Assembly (NCBI GenBank): GCA_903813345.2
Contig: CAIIXF020000009.1
Coordinates: forward strand, 1,614,001-1,678,000
Length of the DNA: 64,000 nt
Reading direction: 5' to 3'
Source of the DNA: Owenia fusiformis
Lineage: Eukaryota > Annelida > Polychaeta > Sabellida > Oweniidae
Below are positions 12,608-24,671 of this stretch, in pieces. The first letter of the stretch is position 1. Each line of letters starts with the position of its first letter. A program made the position numbers and the translations under genes. The notes below the pieces were generated by a model. That model worked only from the letters and a program-made list of their open reading frames with translations, had not been told where the DNA came from and did not search any database.

Positions 12608-14102
12608 CTGAAACGTAAAGGACCTCGAGAAAGCCTTTGTTACCAATTTTGTTATTTTATTTGAAGCTTCTTTTACGCTTTTTTATATATAGATGTTGAT
12701 TGTACTATCTGAGGTGATTGGAGTCATATAATTAACAGTTTATAACCCAAAGACATCTGACGTACCTGTTCAAACTAATCAATTTATTTTTTCGTAATAT
12801 AAAAGTTTTACCTTCTGTAATATTCTCCTCATATGACTGTGCTATTGTAAGTCAGCTGTTTCAACTATGTAGTAACGAGTAATATGGAGGTTTCTTCAAA
12901 TGTGTCTTGAACTTTCGAATTAAATTCGACAAAAGTTGTCTAATCTGTTGGTTTATTGAATAAAACGAAGTGTATGTGTTGACTACACGGTGACAAAGCT
13001 CAGAATGTCTTTCTATACACTCTACCTTCACCACGAAAACATCCACTCACTCACATAACTCTACATTGAACTGAACTCATCGTTCAGCCAATAGAAAGCA
13101 TTTATGTTCTAAAGTCGCTACGCTCCACCGAACATAAATAGGCAGTATACACTCCCCGTTTTGTATCTTAAAAGTTGAAGATATTCCAGTATATACCCCC
13201 AGTCATTATAATTTATCATTTTTGCTGATGGACTCGGCATTTCGGGTTAGTTCCCGCGGAATCCATTCAGGCTTCAAAACCACGATTCTCTGCAAAACTA
13301 ATTTCACGAATATCAACGGCAAGTTTCTGAATTTCTTGTATCATGCTACCCTTGTTTACTATATTCACTACACCAGTGTTGTCCGTGAATCAACAAACAA
13401 TTCGACATTTTAAGTATCTAGACACAAGCCTTACTCGATGCATCCGAATAAACAACTCTGGAGTGTTCAGGACACGTTTTAAAAACCATTTCCATTCACT
13501 CTCTCAAGATTATTTTCCCTTGAAACACAATTCTTGTTTGGCTTGATCAGCTATCTTGATAAGACATCCCAGTATAATCTAGGACAACTATTTTTTGAAA
13601 CGCCCTTGTTTTGTGACTATATCACCTGTTGCACCCTGAAAGATTTTACTTTTCTAATAATGGAAGCCACAACCCTTGAAGTGATCACATAGCCTGTACT
13701 GTACGAAACTTTTTACGGTTTCACTTCCGGGATATCATTAATTTCCTTTTCAAATTCCGACCAAACCTTAGCCAAACCAAACCGAGTTTTGAGTGAACTT
13801 CCAGATAGGAACAAATCCAGATCGAATCAAATCGGACCTTATAGTATTTATAATTTTCTCAGACAATAAGTCCAGTATTTCCGGTCCTGATTGCATCATT
13901 CAAGAATATTAAAATCTGAATCCAAAAGCCCTCCAATGTTTGACCAAGTATCTGACTTTATACGGTGATAGGATTGACAACCTTAGAAACTTCAACTGTT
14001 TATATATACAACCCTGTTCAAACAACCGTTTTTTATTTTTGATTTAAAAATGCAAATCTGTTTTAGAATTCTAGGTCTTTGGTATGACTCAAACCGAATT
14101 TT

Positions 14103-14880
14103 CTAACCATTTTCAATAACATAAATTATGTAAAGATTAGCTCTTACTGATTTCCAAAACGCTACATTTTCTTTCAGTTTTCCTTTAACAGTTTGATTCA
14201 GTTTGAATCTTTTACTATTTTGATTACATATATAGTTCAGAAGTATACTTAACTTCCGGTTATTGCTGCTACTTTGAGCAGATGTCTCTTTGACAATCTC
14301 TGGACCAACACCTAGTCCTGTAGCAGCAGAAACAAATACCGTTGCCTCTGAACTGCCGTCCTGTAGTAGTTCTGATTGTTCTGAAGGAACCACGCCTATC
14401 GAGACCTCCGCCTGCTGTAGATGACAAACCACCTCCGCCTCTGAAACTGACTTTATTTTTAGGTACTTTGTTCTGATATATTGAACTGATGATTTATCTC
14501 ACTTCAAGAATGAACTGGACGTAATAGCTTTTTGTCATCGTCGCTGAATCTGCAGTTTCTTAACGTTCATATTTTTCTACTACACACACTTATGGAGATT
14601 CATCAGCTATTTTAACCTATTCTATTCATTAATTATTCAAAACCATACCTTCTGCCAGGACACTCGCTGCGCCTTGCACATCTCGGTCTCCACCATCTTC
14701 TAGACATTTGGAAGTATTTTATCCAATATCTCAGAGTTGTATTACCGCTTCTCTTGTCTTTTCTTCTGTAACTTTGTTTCTGTTTCCAACTTCCTCGCCA
14801 GTTTTGAACCATCTTTGGACAATTCACGTTTTCTTCGTTCTCAATTCTGAGTATCAGTTGCGTATTTTAGTATATAGCAA
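14103..14880 (-). pseudogene. Possible decayed coding region, charged/coiled-coil-like
   Basis: Two minus-strand open segments (14103-14432 and 14633-14827) show non-random protein character. One is Ser/Glu/Val-rich. The other, in an adjacent frame, has a heptad-like charged run (L-A-R-K-L-E-T-E-T-K-L-Q-K-K-R) followed by stops and a frameshift. No family is recognisable. It may be a pseudogene or part of an unknown repeat. Confidence 0.2.
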
Positions 14881-14904
14881 ATGTCTCAATTGCGAGTTTT
14901 AATA

Positions 14905-15170
14905 AATTTAGCAAATGCTGCCCTGTTAGCGTCACAAAGCCGAATGATTTGTTAATTTCAAAACCTATTTCCTAAACATAAATCACTCACAACTCATTCA
15001 ATCAATACCACCGTTTGTCGTCACTTAAATAGAACAGAACATACCCAAATATGCACCCCCTAACAAACTATAGAACACCTTCTCCAAATCTGATATCAAA
15101 ACAGTGTGAAGTACCTGTATTAAATAATTTTTAAACTTATTCGTTACGCTCAATCGTTAGAAAATATCAT
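14905..15170. repeat. Composite of two dispersed repeats
   Basis: 14905-15054 copies 5930-6066, and 15058-15170 copies 11405-11515. The two sources lie 5.4 kb apart in the window but are joined here. Confidence 0.75.
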
Positions 15171-15340
15171 TAGACAGTGTTTCTTTTCAAGTTAGATCAG
15201 GATTTTGGGCTATATGGGGTTTGTTTTTCTTAGCTGGTATACACATAGAGTTTGCCTTTTCTTGCTAAGTTCCATTACAACTTTTGGTCCTTTCCCTTTG
15301 GCACTAGTGCTTATATATATATATATATTGCATATTACGA
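15170..15340 (+). repeat. Penelope-like tail fragment
   Basis: This matches the tail at 25810-25975 (gacattgtttcttttcacgttagatca and the tttccctttggca...gcttatatat end) and part of 20030-20110. It ends in a (TA)n run just upstream of EGF exon 1. Confidence 0.6.
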
Positions 15341-15449
15341 ATTAAGTTAACAGAAAGGGAATAAACTTTCCTGAACGAACAATATCCCGCATTTCCTATC
15401 TTAACAATTCCATTATCCCCTTCGAGTTTAACTTAGAATTCATTTTCAG

Positions 15450-15566
15450 ATACAAATGAATGTGCTTTACGTCTTTGCAAATACCCAAAGATCTGCAGAA
15501 ACAGTATAGGTTCATATTCGTGTTACTGTAGATCAGGATACACAGAGCAAGATGGGAAATGTAAAG
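15450..15566 (+). CDS. EGF-like module exon 1 (calcium-binding type)
   Basis: A 117-nt exon, phase 1-1, encoding 39 residues with six cysteines at positions 5, 10, 16, 25, 27 and 38 of the module. It opens with D-T-N-E-C, the calcium-binding EGF signature; the Asp codon is completed by a G from the preceding exon. The C3-C4 segment reads R-N-S-I-G-S-Y-S, with the Asn and aromatic positions usual in cbEGF modules. The acceptor follows a T-rich tract ending in tttcag and the donor is G|gtata. The C1-C2 loop is short (4 residues), giving one of the shortest modules in the chain. An upstream exon must exist but is not recognisable in the first 15 kb. The module call is secure; the identity of the whole protein is open. 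Confidence 0.85.
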
Positions 15567-16310
15567 GTATAGTTAATTAAAGAAATAGATTTTTGTTCAA
15601 CTAGAATAGTCAATATGAAGTATTTAACAAACTTTTACATTTTAAAAACAACACTCAACCTTTCCAATTTGTATTGCTCAGTCATTTCCATTAATTATAA
15701 CTTTAGGACCTGTCATATATATCATATGTTGATGGTGTATAACAATTATCTTTTATTGAATATAACGTACTGCAATATGTCTCAATATCAAATTCAAATT
15801 ATGCTTCATCATAATGTATCACAGTATACAATGAATATGTATGTGAAGTTGTCAAAAGAAAAAATACAAGAAGTATTCTGAAGCATTTAAATGAATCTAA
15901 TAGTACAAACAGACATAAGGAAACCCCAAATTAAGCGAAACGTGAAATTTGCTGATCTACCCAGGCCATGGTCAAATCTGACCCTACTTAACTCCGACTC
16001 TTGTCAAATCATGACCGATCAATATGCAAAGTTGATATTTTCTATATCAGATGAAAGCAATACAGGGTGCCAAATGGCGCTGTGCCCTCTATCCACAGCA
16101 TAGAATAGGAGACGTGCAGACAAACAGCATTTTAGTCTTATTTTTGCGTTTCTCTATAATTTATATTCTCATTTATTTACTACATATCTTCATGTGTCTG
16201 CCTATCTTGTCTACACAATCCTTTATTTTTGAATTTATGTTATGCATGAACTATTTATCTACAACAATTAGTTCCATAAATATGGGCAACGACATAACCT
16301 CTATCTACAG

Positions 16311-16433
16311 ATATTGACGAATGTGCAACTAAAAAAAGAAAGTGTAGTGGAAATGCTCACTGCATTAATACTATAGGCTCATCAAAGTGTCAATGCAACG
16401 ATGGTTTTAGGGGGAATGGCGCATTCTGCAGAG
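16311..16433 (+). CDS. EGF-like module exon 2 (calcium-binding type)
   Basis: A 123-nt, phase 1-1 exon of 41 residues, with cysteines at 5, 12, 18, 27, 29 and 40. It starts D-I-D-E-C, a textbook cbEGF signature, and ends with the G-F-R-G-N-G-A-F-C pattern also seen in exons 3, 4, 6 and 7. The acceptor is ctacag and the donor is G|gtagga. The residue usually aromatic before C4 is Ser here (G-S-S-K-C), a mild departure from the family. It lies 744 nt after exon 1, the shortest intron in the window. Confidence 0.88.
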
Positions 16434-16611
16434 GTAGGAGACATGGAAGATCAAATTGTCCATCGAATGGCATAGTTCACGTATATTGAATGTTGTGTAT
16501 TGAAATATTGAATAAAAATCGAAATCGAAGATAACTAGATAGACAGTATACATTCTGAGAAAATACAAATATAAAAAACATTTCCAAATTGACTTATATT
16601 AGAGTTATAAT

Positions 16612-16652
16612 TATGATATATATATATATATATACATTTATATATATACATA
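16612..16652. repeat. (TA)n microsatellite
   Basis: Alternating ta interrupted by acatt, in the intron between EGF exons 2 and 3. Confidence 0.8.
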
Positions 16653-16678
16653 TATTTCAAATACTTATGTATTATATA

Positions 16679-17009
16679 TTTATACCACTCTAAGTCCGAT
16701 TACAGTTGTATAACATGGGTCTATAACAACGATATACAGTGGAGAGTGGTATATCGTCAACGTATACAACTCCTCCGTATACACTCCAGCATATACCACT
16801 GTAGGAGTGCATTCTGGGAACTAATGAATATAGACCGTAGAACAAGGTGTATGTTTTGTTACACAGACTGTTGTGTCCCTCGAATGAGCGGAGCGAATGA
16901 GGAGTTCCGACACTGATTTCCTAGAATCAAGCCACGTCATAAATGGTTCGAGATCAATTGTTATGATTGTGCTCGAATCAACTGTAATTGAACTTAGAGT
17001 GGCATAAAA
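16679..17009. mobile_element. Foldback MITE, about 331 bp
   Basis: The ends tttataccactctaagtcc and the complement of ggacttagagtggcataaa-type sequence pair over about 30 nt. There is no coding content. It sits directly before the 17.01-17.13 kb hairpin. Confidence 0.6.
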
Positions 17010-17013
17010 CGAT

Positions 17014-17125
17014 TATATAATGGTTCATTCTGTATATTGTGCATTTTATACTCTCGCTCACTTGTGAATATATCATATACTCACTCGAGTATAAACACGA
17101 TATACACAGAAAGAACCATTATATA
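17014..17125. repeat. Short hairpin element
   Basis: Arms of about 40 nt, starting tatataatggttc, pair with the complement ending gaaccattatata. The centre is ctcacttgtgaatatatcat. Confidence 0.7.
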
Positions 17126-17142
17126 ACCTCATAATATATATA

Positions 17143-19189
17143 CAGAGTGGGCCAAAAACCACTCCCTAGCCAATATTCCTGATAAATATTTATTTGTTAA
17201 CAATCACACCAACAATGATGTATCGTATTAACGATAATTTAATTTGCAACCAAATTATATATTATAGCACCATTTTCAACAACCCCATATAGAAATATTA
17301 TACAAATATTTAATTATATTGAGATGAATACCTGTGCATCTTTCACAAGTGATATTCCACGAAGCCCGATGGGCTAGTGGAATATCATCCTGTGAAAGTG
17401 TCACAGGTATTCACCGAAAATAGAATTAAATATTTGTTTTATTACATCACTGTCATAACATCTTCTATAATTGAATAAGTCATATGTTAACATTGAAATA
17501 CATTTATATTCTAACAAAATAACAATAAATATCAACTACCAAATGGTATAATCAATAAATATCAACTACCAAATTGTAGTATTTTAATTGAAGGTGTCAT
17601 GTTAACATTGTAATTAATTGTAACATTGCAATGGGTCAATGAAAATGGAACCCTTGCGTTCATACTCATAGTATTGGCAATGTGGGAAACAGGGTTGGGA
17701 ATGTTTTTCAAATGTCCATTCATGACCGTTGAATATCATTTGATATCCACCGGAAGTCACGTGACTTCCGTAGAATATCGCTAGTTATTTTTAGTCACGT
17801 GTAGGACATGGAGCAATAAGAGAGTGAGTAATATGACAGTGATATGATAAAACCAATTATGTGACATGGGGGTAAAAAACAATAGCCAATTTCTACCAAA
17901 TGTTAGTGTTCTGTTAGAAATTGCAACATTGTCATGAGTCTTTTATAATTGGATATTATATATTCTTTCCATTCAGATTTTGAACCATGCATGCTCAATA
18001 TGCACGTGTATGTTTATAAACTAACTACTTGCTTCTTCGGTCTGTCCAAATATGACTCAATAGACCAACCACCTGGACCAACCTTCTGATCGGATAATTT
18101 GCCAACGACGCGAGAGCCAATGGTATTGTTGATAGATCTCTGTGGAAGTACTTTCAACTCCTCATTATTCATTCTTTCAGGCTGTCTTCATCCCTGATGG
18201 GCAAGGGATCTTCATGGACCAACTGTTCTAAATGCCCCAAGCACTATACATGTAATTAACAGGATACATTTTATATATCAGTAAACAGGAATAGTGACAT
18301 TTGTGATAAAGGCTACTCAAATCGAGATCACATTTTATGAAAGGGTAGTGGTGTCCACTCGTTGTTTCCCAAAAAGGAAAGACCGGACAGGCCCTGTTAT
18401 TGTTGAACCAGGAGCATATATATTTATCACTGTCACTATGTTGAACCAGGAGCAAACATATATAAAAAAACATGTGAAAGAAATTTCATTTTCTGATATG
18501 ACAGTGCTCCATCTCACAGGTCCAATGCTATCCTGGAGTTTTGGGAGATTAGAAATGTCACTATCTCTAGCCCGGTCAAATGGCTAACTGGCAGTCCAGA
18601 TGCCAATAATGTTGATTGCCATACCTAGGGGCATCTAGAACAGTTGGTATTTAAAGATACCCAGCCTATCAATGATGTAGAGGAACTAAAAGAAAGAATT
18701 ACTAGAACCACATACATCCATCAATTATGCCATCAATCAATGGCTTCAGCGTCTTTAGGGAAGAATCCAATCAGAGGAAGGGTCCAGGGTTAGGTCTATT
18801 AAGTCATATCTGGACAGACTGAGGACGAAATAAATGTTTCATAAGCATACATGTATATTGAGCATGCATGGTTCAAAAACTGAATAAAAACAATATATAA
18901 TATCCAATATGAAACACCCATGACAATGTTGCAATTTTTAACTGAACAGTAAAATTTGGTAGAAATTGGCTATTGTTCGCAAAATCGATGAAAATTGACA
19001 AGGTGTTTTTTGCTCCAATGTCGCATAAACGGTAATATATCGAGTAGAATTGTTAAAAATTGTTTATCATATACCATTTTGTTGCAAAATTATTTTTAAA
19101 ATGATATATCATTGTTGGTGTGCATGTTAAAAATGAATATGTATCAGGAATATTGGCTAGGGGGGGGGGGGGTTGTTCGGCTCACCCTG
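17143..19189. mobile_element. Decayed mariner-like element, about 2.05 kb
   Basis: The ends CAGAGTGGGCC and the complement of CAGGGTGAGCC are flanked by TA on both sides (17141-17142 and 19190-19191), the target duplication of the Tc1/mariner superfamily. The inverted similarity continues inward through a ctagccaatattcctgat block. A second inner inverted pair joins 17875-18015 with 18835-18985. Inside, the plus strand near 18600-18720 shows scattered transposase-like phrases: W-L-T-G-S-P-D, then G-H-L-E-Q-L-V-F-K-D, then V-E-E-L-K-E-R-I. These recall the mariner third-Asp region but are broken by stops. Not functional. The element is large enough to hold a mariner transposase. Confidence 0.6.
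17302..17440. repeat. Hairpin inside the mariner remnant
   Basis: The left arm acaaatatttaattatattg... and the right arm ...aatagaattaaatatttgt pair. An inner ggtatt/aatacc pair also surrounds gaagcccgatgggc. Confidence 0.55.
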
Positions 19190-19339
19190 TACATATACGA
19201 TATTTTTCATAAATATTCAGTGAGTTTAATTAACTTTTGGCAATCCACTATAGTTATTCACATATATTTTATAACATAATGTGTCTATTTTATATTCACA
19301 TCGCCTGCTATATTTCAAAATCGATATACTTATTTTCAG

Positions 19340-19465
19340 CAATTGTGAACGAATGTGCTAAGGGAACAGACAAATGTGACAAAAATGCCATGTGTACTGA
19401 CACTGTGACATCTTACAGGTGTTCTTGCAAGACGGGTTTCAGAGGCACAGGATACACGTGCAAAG
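19340..19465 (+). CDS. EGF-like module exon 3 (degenerate calcium site)
   Basis: A 126-nt, phase 1-1 exon of 42 residues, with cysteines at 6, 13, 19, 28, 30 and 41. The opening is A-I-V-N-E-C: the first Asp of the cbEGF signature is missing and one residue is added, so calcium binding is doubtful. The rest of the module (T-S-Y-R-C, then G-F-R-G-T-G-Y-T-C) is intact. The acceptor is tattttcag and the donor is G|gtaggg. The intron that follows begins with about 480 nt resembling the intron DNA some 590 nt after exon 7. Confidence 0.86.
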
Positions 19466-19479
19466 GTAGGGTGAATTGT

Positions 19480-19960
19480 AAAACAAAATTAAGTTACCCT
19501 CTGTAAAGAAAAAAGTGCGTGGTCCTTTATCAATCATAACATCTTCAATAGTTTGTATTATTTTGCTCTAAACTCTTTGCGGCATATTGTGTACATATTG
19601 TAAATAATTGCTAGAAATCTTAGTTAGCAATGGTAAAAACATTGTCTCAAACACTCACCAATGTGACTTTGTCCTTTAAATGACGTCATAAATTATTATT
19701 TGCTATTATGCTCTATAATACATTTTCCTCTGTGAGTAGGATATCATTTTCTATATGTTTTTTTCATATCATCATATAGCCCGTTTCAAACTATTCATGA
19801 CCGACATGTTTTGAATAAACATTAACATATTTGACAGGAAAGTGCCAAACCCCATCCAAAACATGATGAGACCTCTGAATCTTAAGGATATAACCTTAAA
19901 TTCTATCACAAGATGTATCAATCAGCACTTCATTTTTCCCAAAGTGTTTTTAAGTTGAAA
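19480..19960. repeat. Intron segment duplicated at 34703-35860
   Basis: Starting 20 nt after EGF exon 3, the block ctctgtaaagaaaaaagtgc through cctctgaatcttaagg has a diverged copy after EGF exon 7. Shared landmarks include a tagcaatggt...acattgtctcacaa block and gccaaac followed by gaatct-aaggt. The second copy carries extra insertions. Confidence 0.6.
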
Positions 19961-20029
19961 ACTACGAGGAGGAGGGCTGTTAATGTTTTTCGCGTTATAT
20001 CATGGCTTTGGGATATTTAGGATATATTT

Positions 20030-20930
20030 TCAATGACAGGTTTACACTCAGATTTTTCTTTTCTTGCTAGGTAACTAGAGTTTTTGGTCCTTAATTTGGT
20101 TTGACACTTGTGCTGAGAAATCTTTATCTTATTCAGCACGACCTACGATCTCATCAGTTGTACATTTATTCTAAGGATATTAAGAAGTACCATGGTCCCC
20201 GATTACTTCAAATTATTACCCAGATCGTGAGTCTGTTCCACTAACAAAGTTTCTAGACTATTGACAAGGTGTCTTCAAGCTGTTAAAAATAATAGGGAGA
20301 CTTATTGTAAGGCTATTTTTAGAAATTCCAGGGTTAACCATATGTGGATCCTTAAAAATTCCAAAGATCTTTTATCAAAATGTAATGAGCCGATTTATTC
20401 AAAAGTTAAATGTATTTCAACGTGGGGTTTTTCTACACTTTACACATCAATTCCTCATGACAAGTTAAAAGATGAAATATTTGGAATCATTAAAAAACAT
20501 TGACGGGTAGTAAATTTAAATATGTTAACTGTTATTCAAATAGGGCTCTCTTTTCTAGTGAACAATATGATAAGTATATTTCTTGCAGTACAATTCTGTG
20601 AGGTGTTAGGCTTTCTTATTGATAATATATTCGTTAAGTTTGGACATACAGTTTTACGTCGGAATGTAGGTTTACCAATGGGTACACATTGTTCTCCACT
20701 TTTAGCAGACCCTTTTCTATTGTCGTATGAGTATAAATTTTTACAAAGGATGATGAAAGATAATTTCATATTGCAAAGTCATTAAATAAGACAGATCGAT
20801 ATATTGATGACTCGTTAAGTTCAGACAACCCAAAATTTAAAGATTTTGTAGGTGAGATATATCCTACTGAGCTAGAATTGAAAAGACTAATGAATCTGAT
20901 ATGAGTGCACCTTATCTTGATCTTCTTATT
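20030..20930 (+). pseudogene. Penelope-like retroelement, reverse transcriptase 5' part (split copy)
   Basis: Reading frames at 20261-20503 and 20522-20785 give reverse transcriptase blocks typical of Penelope-like elements. They include V-N-H-M-W-I-L-K-N-S, then F-S-T-L-Y-T-S-I-P-H-D-K-L, then F-L-I-D-N-I-F-V, then G-L-P-M-G-T-H-C-S-P-L-L-A-D. The catalytic R-Y-I-D-D block follows near 20795. A tail-type sequence at 20030-20110 precedes the body. The frame is broken by stops and at least two frameshifts. At 20931 the body is interrupted by a DNA transposon and resumes at 25096. Confidence 0.8.
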
Positions 20931-21202
20931 AGAGATTTTACATTTTGGCATGCCAGCTCCTGATACCTTGGTGCACTATGTCATGTGATCATTCATATCC
21001 AATCAGAATGCATTTCTGCCACATAGTGATAGCATAGTGATCCAAAGCTAAACCAAGGTGTAGGAAGGGTTTATATTAACATATAGAAGGGGTGCACTTT
21101 TCTAATTGGCCATGGTTGACAATTGACATGCATGTTTGCAAACTTAGTACTGGCATCAAGAGCTCTGACTGGCATCCTAACAAAATAAATTCATACTACA
21201 CT

Positions 21203-21240
21203 GATGCCTGGGTCACATTTGCTCAGTTTTTTCAATAATA
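21203..21240. repeat. Left piece of a split dispersed MITE
   Basis: gcctgggtcacatttgctc at this site and caaaatactcaatcggcatggcgccg at 22630-22680 are the two halves of a family seen whole at 59515-59622. The halves are separated by the element at 21241-22612. Confidence 0.6.
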
Positions 21241-21401
21241 GAGAGGTTAAGCTACACGTATAAATGCAAACCGTGAACCTGAACGCGTAAGTCCACGCTC
21301 AAGTACACGTTTAAGAAAATTTTCTGTTAAGCTACACGTCTGAAACCATGTCAGTGGACGTGGAGCTATATTCATGTGGTGCCTGTGACTGAGGGTCATG
21401 T

Positions 21402-21462
21402 TTCTATGGTGTAATGGATAGCACTTCGGACTCGTGTCCGCTAGGCCTGGGTTCGAATCATT
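21402..21462 (+). tRNA. tRNA-like sequence (pseudogene or SINE head)
   Basis: The start tttctatggtgtaatggata carries an A-box-like tggtgtaatgg. After 40 nt, ggttcgaatca matches the B box at 10 of 11 positions. The anticodon arm is one base short (cgga-ctcgtg-tccg) and the 3' half of the T stem and acceptor do not pair. It is therefore a tRNA-derived pseudogene, not a working tRNA. Confidence 0.45.
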
Positions 21463-21530
21463 TTGTTTTTTATTTTTGCTTTATTTCATATTCAACCACA
21501 ATTAAATGATCTCGGGCGCCCTCCATTATA

Positions 21531-22040
21531 ATCTCCCCATGAACAAAATAAATTCATCTGATTTTTCAAAATGAATGTTCTGCTTTTATTATTGATATGT
21601 ACACTAGTATCTTGTTGACCTATATTCAGCACTGTATTGATGAATGGGCCACTTATTAGGGCCAATATTCAACCATAAAGTGTACAGGGGTAGAGATGCC
21701 ACACCAGGAAGTCTTTGTGTGTCCGTCAAAATCCATTTGCATCCTACACATCCCTACATCTTATCCAAATATGTTATTAATTAATGAAACATAACAGTAT
21801 AATCTTTGGATTTACAAAGTTGTATGGGATTTCATAAGTGTAAAAGTTGCTTTTGAAGCATTTTTCTTTAGCCATTTTGTAGGAAAAAATGATGAAAAAA
21901 TGTACAATCTTTTAATTTTAAGTATGACCTGAATCGATTGATCGATACTTTATATTTGCACATCTGATGTGATACACCATTTGTGTCATATTAATTGTGA
22001 GATTATTTAATTTGCAATCAATTCAGGCCATTCAGTCATT
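21531..22040. repeat. 500-bp dispersed repeat, inverted copy at 42283-42775
   Basis: Reading the minus strand of 42.3-42.8 kb reproduces this segment with modest divergence. Examples are the aaaataaattcatctgatttttcaaaatga block and the catccctac...atcttatccaaatatgttatta block. No coding content. Confidence 0.75.
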
Positions 22041-23913
22041 CAGATTCAGGCAAATCAAATGTAGTGATAAGGCAATCGTAGGCCCTGGTTGTCATTTCAT
22101 TTCGTTTAGTATACATATTGTACCAAGCCCCGGGAATCAAATTAGCCCTGCCTACTTATATTGTACGGAATGAACAAACGATCACATTTGAAGTTGTCAT
22201 TTAATCTCTAAAATGTATTCTTTATTTCCAATAAAGGATTTGGGGTTTACCGTTCTAACAAGCAATAGTGTTTGTATCAAATATGGGCCCCCGGGCCATC
22301 CTAAAACATAGCTAAAATCAATCACGTAATGAGCGACGTGTAATCACTCATCTACACGTAAAAACCTGTAACTTTCACGCTTACCTGTAGAAAGTAGACT
22401 AATCTGACGTCATTTTCCTGCGCGCGCATAGAAGTACACGTTCATGCTTTGTTGAATACGCGTCTGTAAATTGCACGAATATGATAATCTCATGTAAAAA
22501 CCTGTTAAATTCACTCTGGCCCACAGGAAATAAACAAATCTGACGTCATTTATCTGCGCGCGTATTGAAGTTCACGTTCAAGTTTTGTCAAATACGTGTA
22601 GCTTAACCTCTCTATTGTATTCAATTTTGAACAAAATACTCAATCGGCATGGCGCCGTAGTGAAAATCGGAGCAATCTGCATTACTTGTACACAGTGTAT
22701 AGCAATAGCCCATTTTCAGCATAGCAATTTCTAAGAAGGGTTTCCAAAATGCTCCATCATGGAATACCTTGACCCTCTCTTCTTACATGATAGACACTAG
22801 ACATGTTTCTTGATGCGATGTGTACCAGAATGAAAGCTCTGGCTTCTTCCTAACTTGGCGGGAGGGTGCAAAGTACTTTCTTGATCATTAAAAATAAATG
22901 CCATTGTCACGGGAACTCTGCATTTTATGTAAATCCATTGAATATTTATCTGCATGCTCGAAGTTAAGTAAGTTAAGAAGATCAGATTCTTTATAACACT
23001 TGATCCAAATCTATTTTATATTCAAAATCTTAGTAAACCTCTCTTTTTGAAGAACCAAATATCTATCATATTACTCAGATTGGATTAATCAATATTCTCA
23101 TACTCTCTCTAGTTTGTATGAATGAATGACCCTAAACATCATGTGAAAGACTTCTCAGAAAATGTGCCCAATATATTACTCTAAATCATACATGTCAGAG
23201 GAGCTTTGAAATTTTGAAAAGTTGTCTGAAACAAAAATTGTGATCATAAAAAGAGAATGGATTGTTTTCTAAAGCCGTTTTCTCATTTTTTCTATTTTTA
23301 GGAATGAATTCAAATTTTCAAAAGCTTCTATAATTTCGAATAATATATTTGGCATACTTTCTGAAAAATGCAATAGATTCTGTCTGGTGACCTTTCTAAA
23401 AGTCCAATCGAAACTTGGTTAAATTCCCATGTGCTTAAACCAATATTTTATTGTTTTATTTACTTTCTGTGTATGTTTGTATGGACTACTATTTATATTT
23501 TTCCAGTGTATATATGAAACAATAAATTTTAACTGTGTGTATTGACAAATATCATGTACTTTCTCCAGTGTGTATGAGCAATTCATACACATTATAGATA
23601 TTGTAGTACATTCAATTCGTTCATACTGACTGGTTTAAGTACATTTTATTCGTTCTGACAAATTGATTAATTAATAAAATTTTGAAAACACGGAAGAGAA
23701 TGAACAACGTTTTGGTTCATGCACAATGGAGAAAGTACAAATCATTTGCTTATGCATGTTGGAGAATGGACACAAAATATTTGTTCATACATGCAGGAGA
23801 AAGTACAAAAATGTGTTCATTGAAAGTGGAGAACCAAGATTATATACTTTCTCCAGTTTGTGTAAACAAATTCATCAATGTGTTTCATGCAACACATTTT
23901 AATTTGTAATTTA

Positions 23914-24671
23914 AGGTGCTATGGAAGTTAACAGAAATGACAAAACAAAAAATGTCAAAACCATGCTGGATTCTGAAATTTTTTTGAACCAAGATAACAG
24001 AGTTCTGTTTGGACCTCCAGTCAGTTTAACTAGTTCAACATATTTACATGGCCTGGGAACATAAGGAGCATGGTCAGAATGACCATAAACATGATGAAAT
24101 AACCTTTTCAGCCCTCTGAAAATGTGACTGAAAAATAGCTAAAAGTAGGTGCTGAGGAAAGGTCAATGAAAAGAATCTCTTGATTTTTTCAGAAAATGTG
24201 TCTAATATATTGCTGTCAATGATACAATCTTTGAAATTTTAAAAAATTGTCTGAAACAATAATGGCTGTATTTAAAAGGAAAATAGATCGATTTTAAATT
24301 CAGTTTTTTTTTCATTTTTTTCTTTTTCTGAGAATGCTATGACATTTTTTAAAATTGTATCATTTAGAGTAATATATTGGGCACATTTTCTGAAAAAGTC
24401 AAAAGATTATGTTCAGTGACCTTTCCTGAGCACCTACTCTTAGCTATTTTTCAGTCACATTTTCAGAGGGCTGAAAAGGTTATTTCATCATGTTTAGAAT
24501 CATTCTGACCATGCATATTGTGATCCTGGTCATGTAAATGATATATGAAACTAATTAAACTGACTGGATGTCCAAACAGAACTCTGTTATCTTGATTCAA
24601 AATTTTTTCAAAATCCAGCATGGTTTTGACATTTTTTGTTTTGTCATTTCCTGTTAACTTCCATAGCACCT
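23914..24671. mobile_element. Foldback element with 250-nt arms, 758 bp
   Basis: The two halves are reverse complements over about 250 nt from the ends (aggtgctatggaagttaaca). TA occurs on both flanks (23912-23913 and 24672-24673). A single arm recurs at 47275-47465. A repeat unit near the centre (attttctgaaaaagtc) also resembles 23140-23440, outside the arms. Confidence 0.75.

Larger units (their letters stand above)
21241..22612. mobile_element. Nested TIR element, 1.37 kb
   Basis: Terminal inverted repeats of 21 bp (gagaggttaagctacacgta and one further base) are flanked by TA (21239-21240 and 22613-22614). It sits inside the MITE at 21203/22630, which is inside the 20931-25095 element. 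Near the right end a block with tctgacgtcattt, cgcgcg and cacgttca is directly duplicated (about 22395-22470 and 22538-22605). No transposase seen. Confidence 0.7.

Noticed and set aside
21402-21462. Functional tRNA gene
   Set aside because: The anticodon arm is one base short and the acceptor and T stem do not pair, although A- and B-box words are good.
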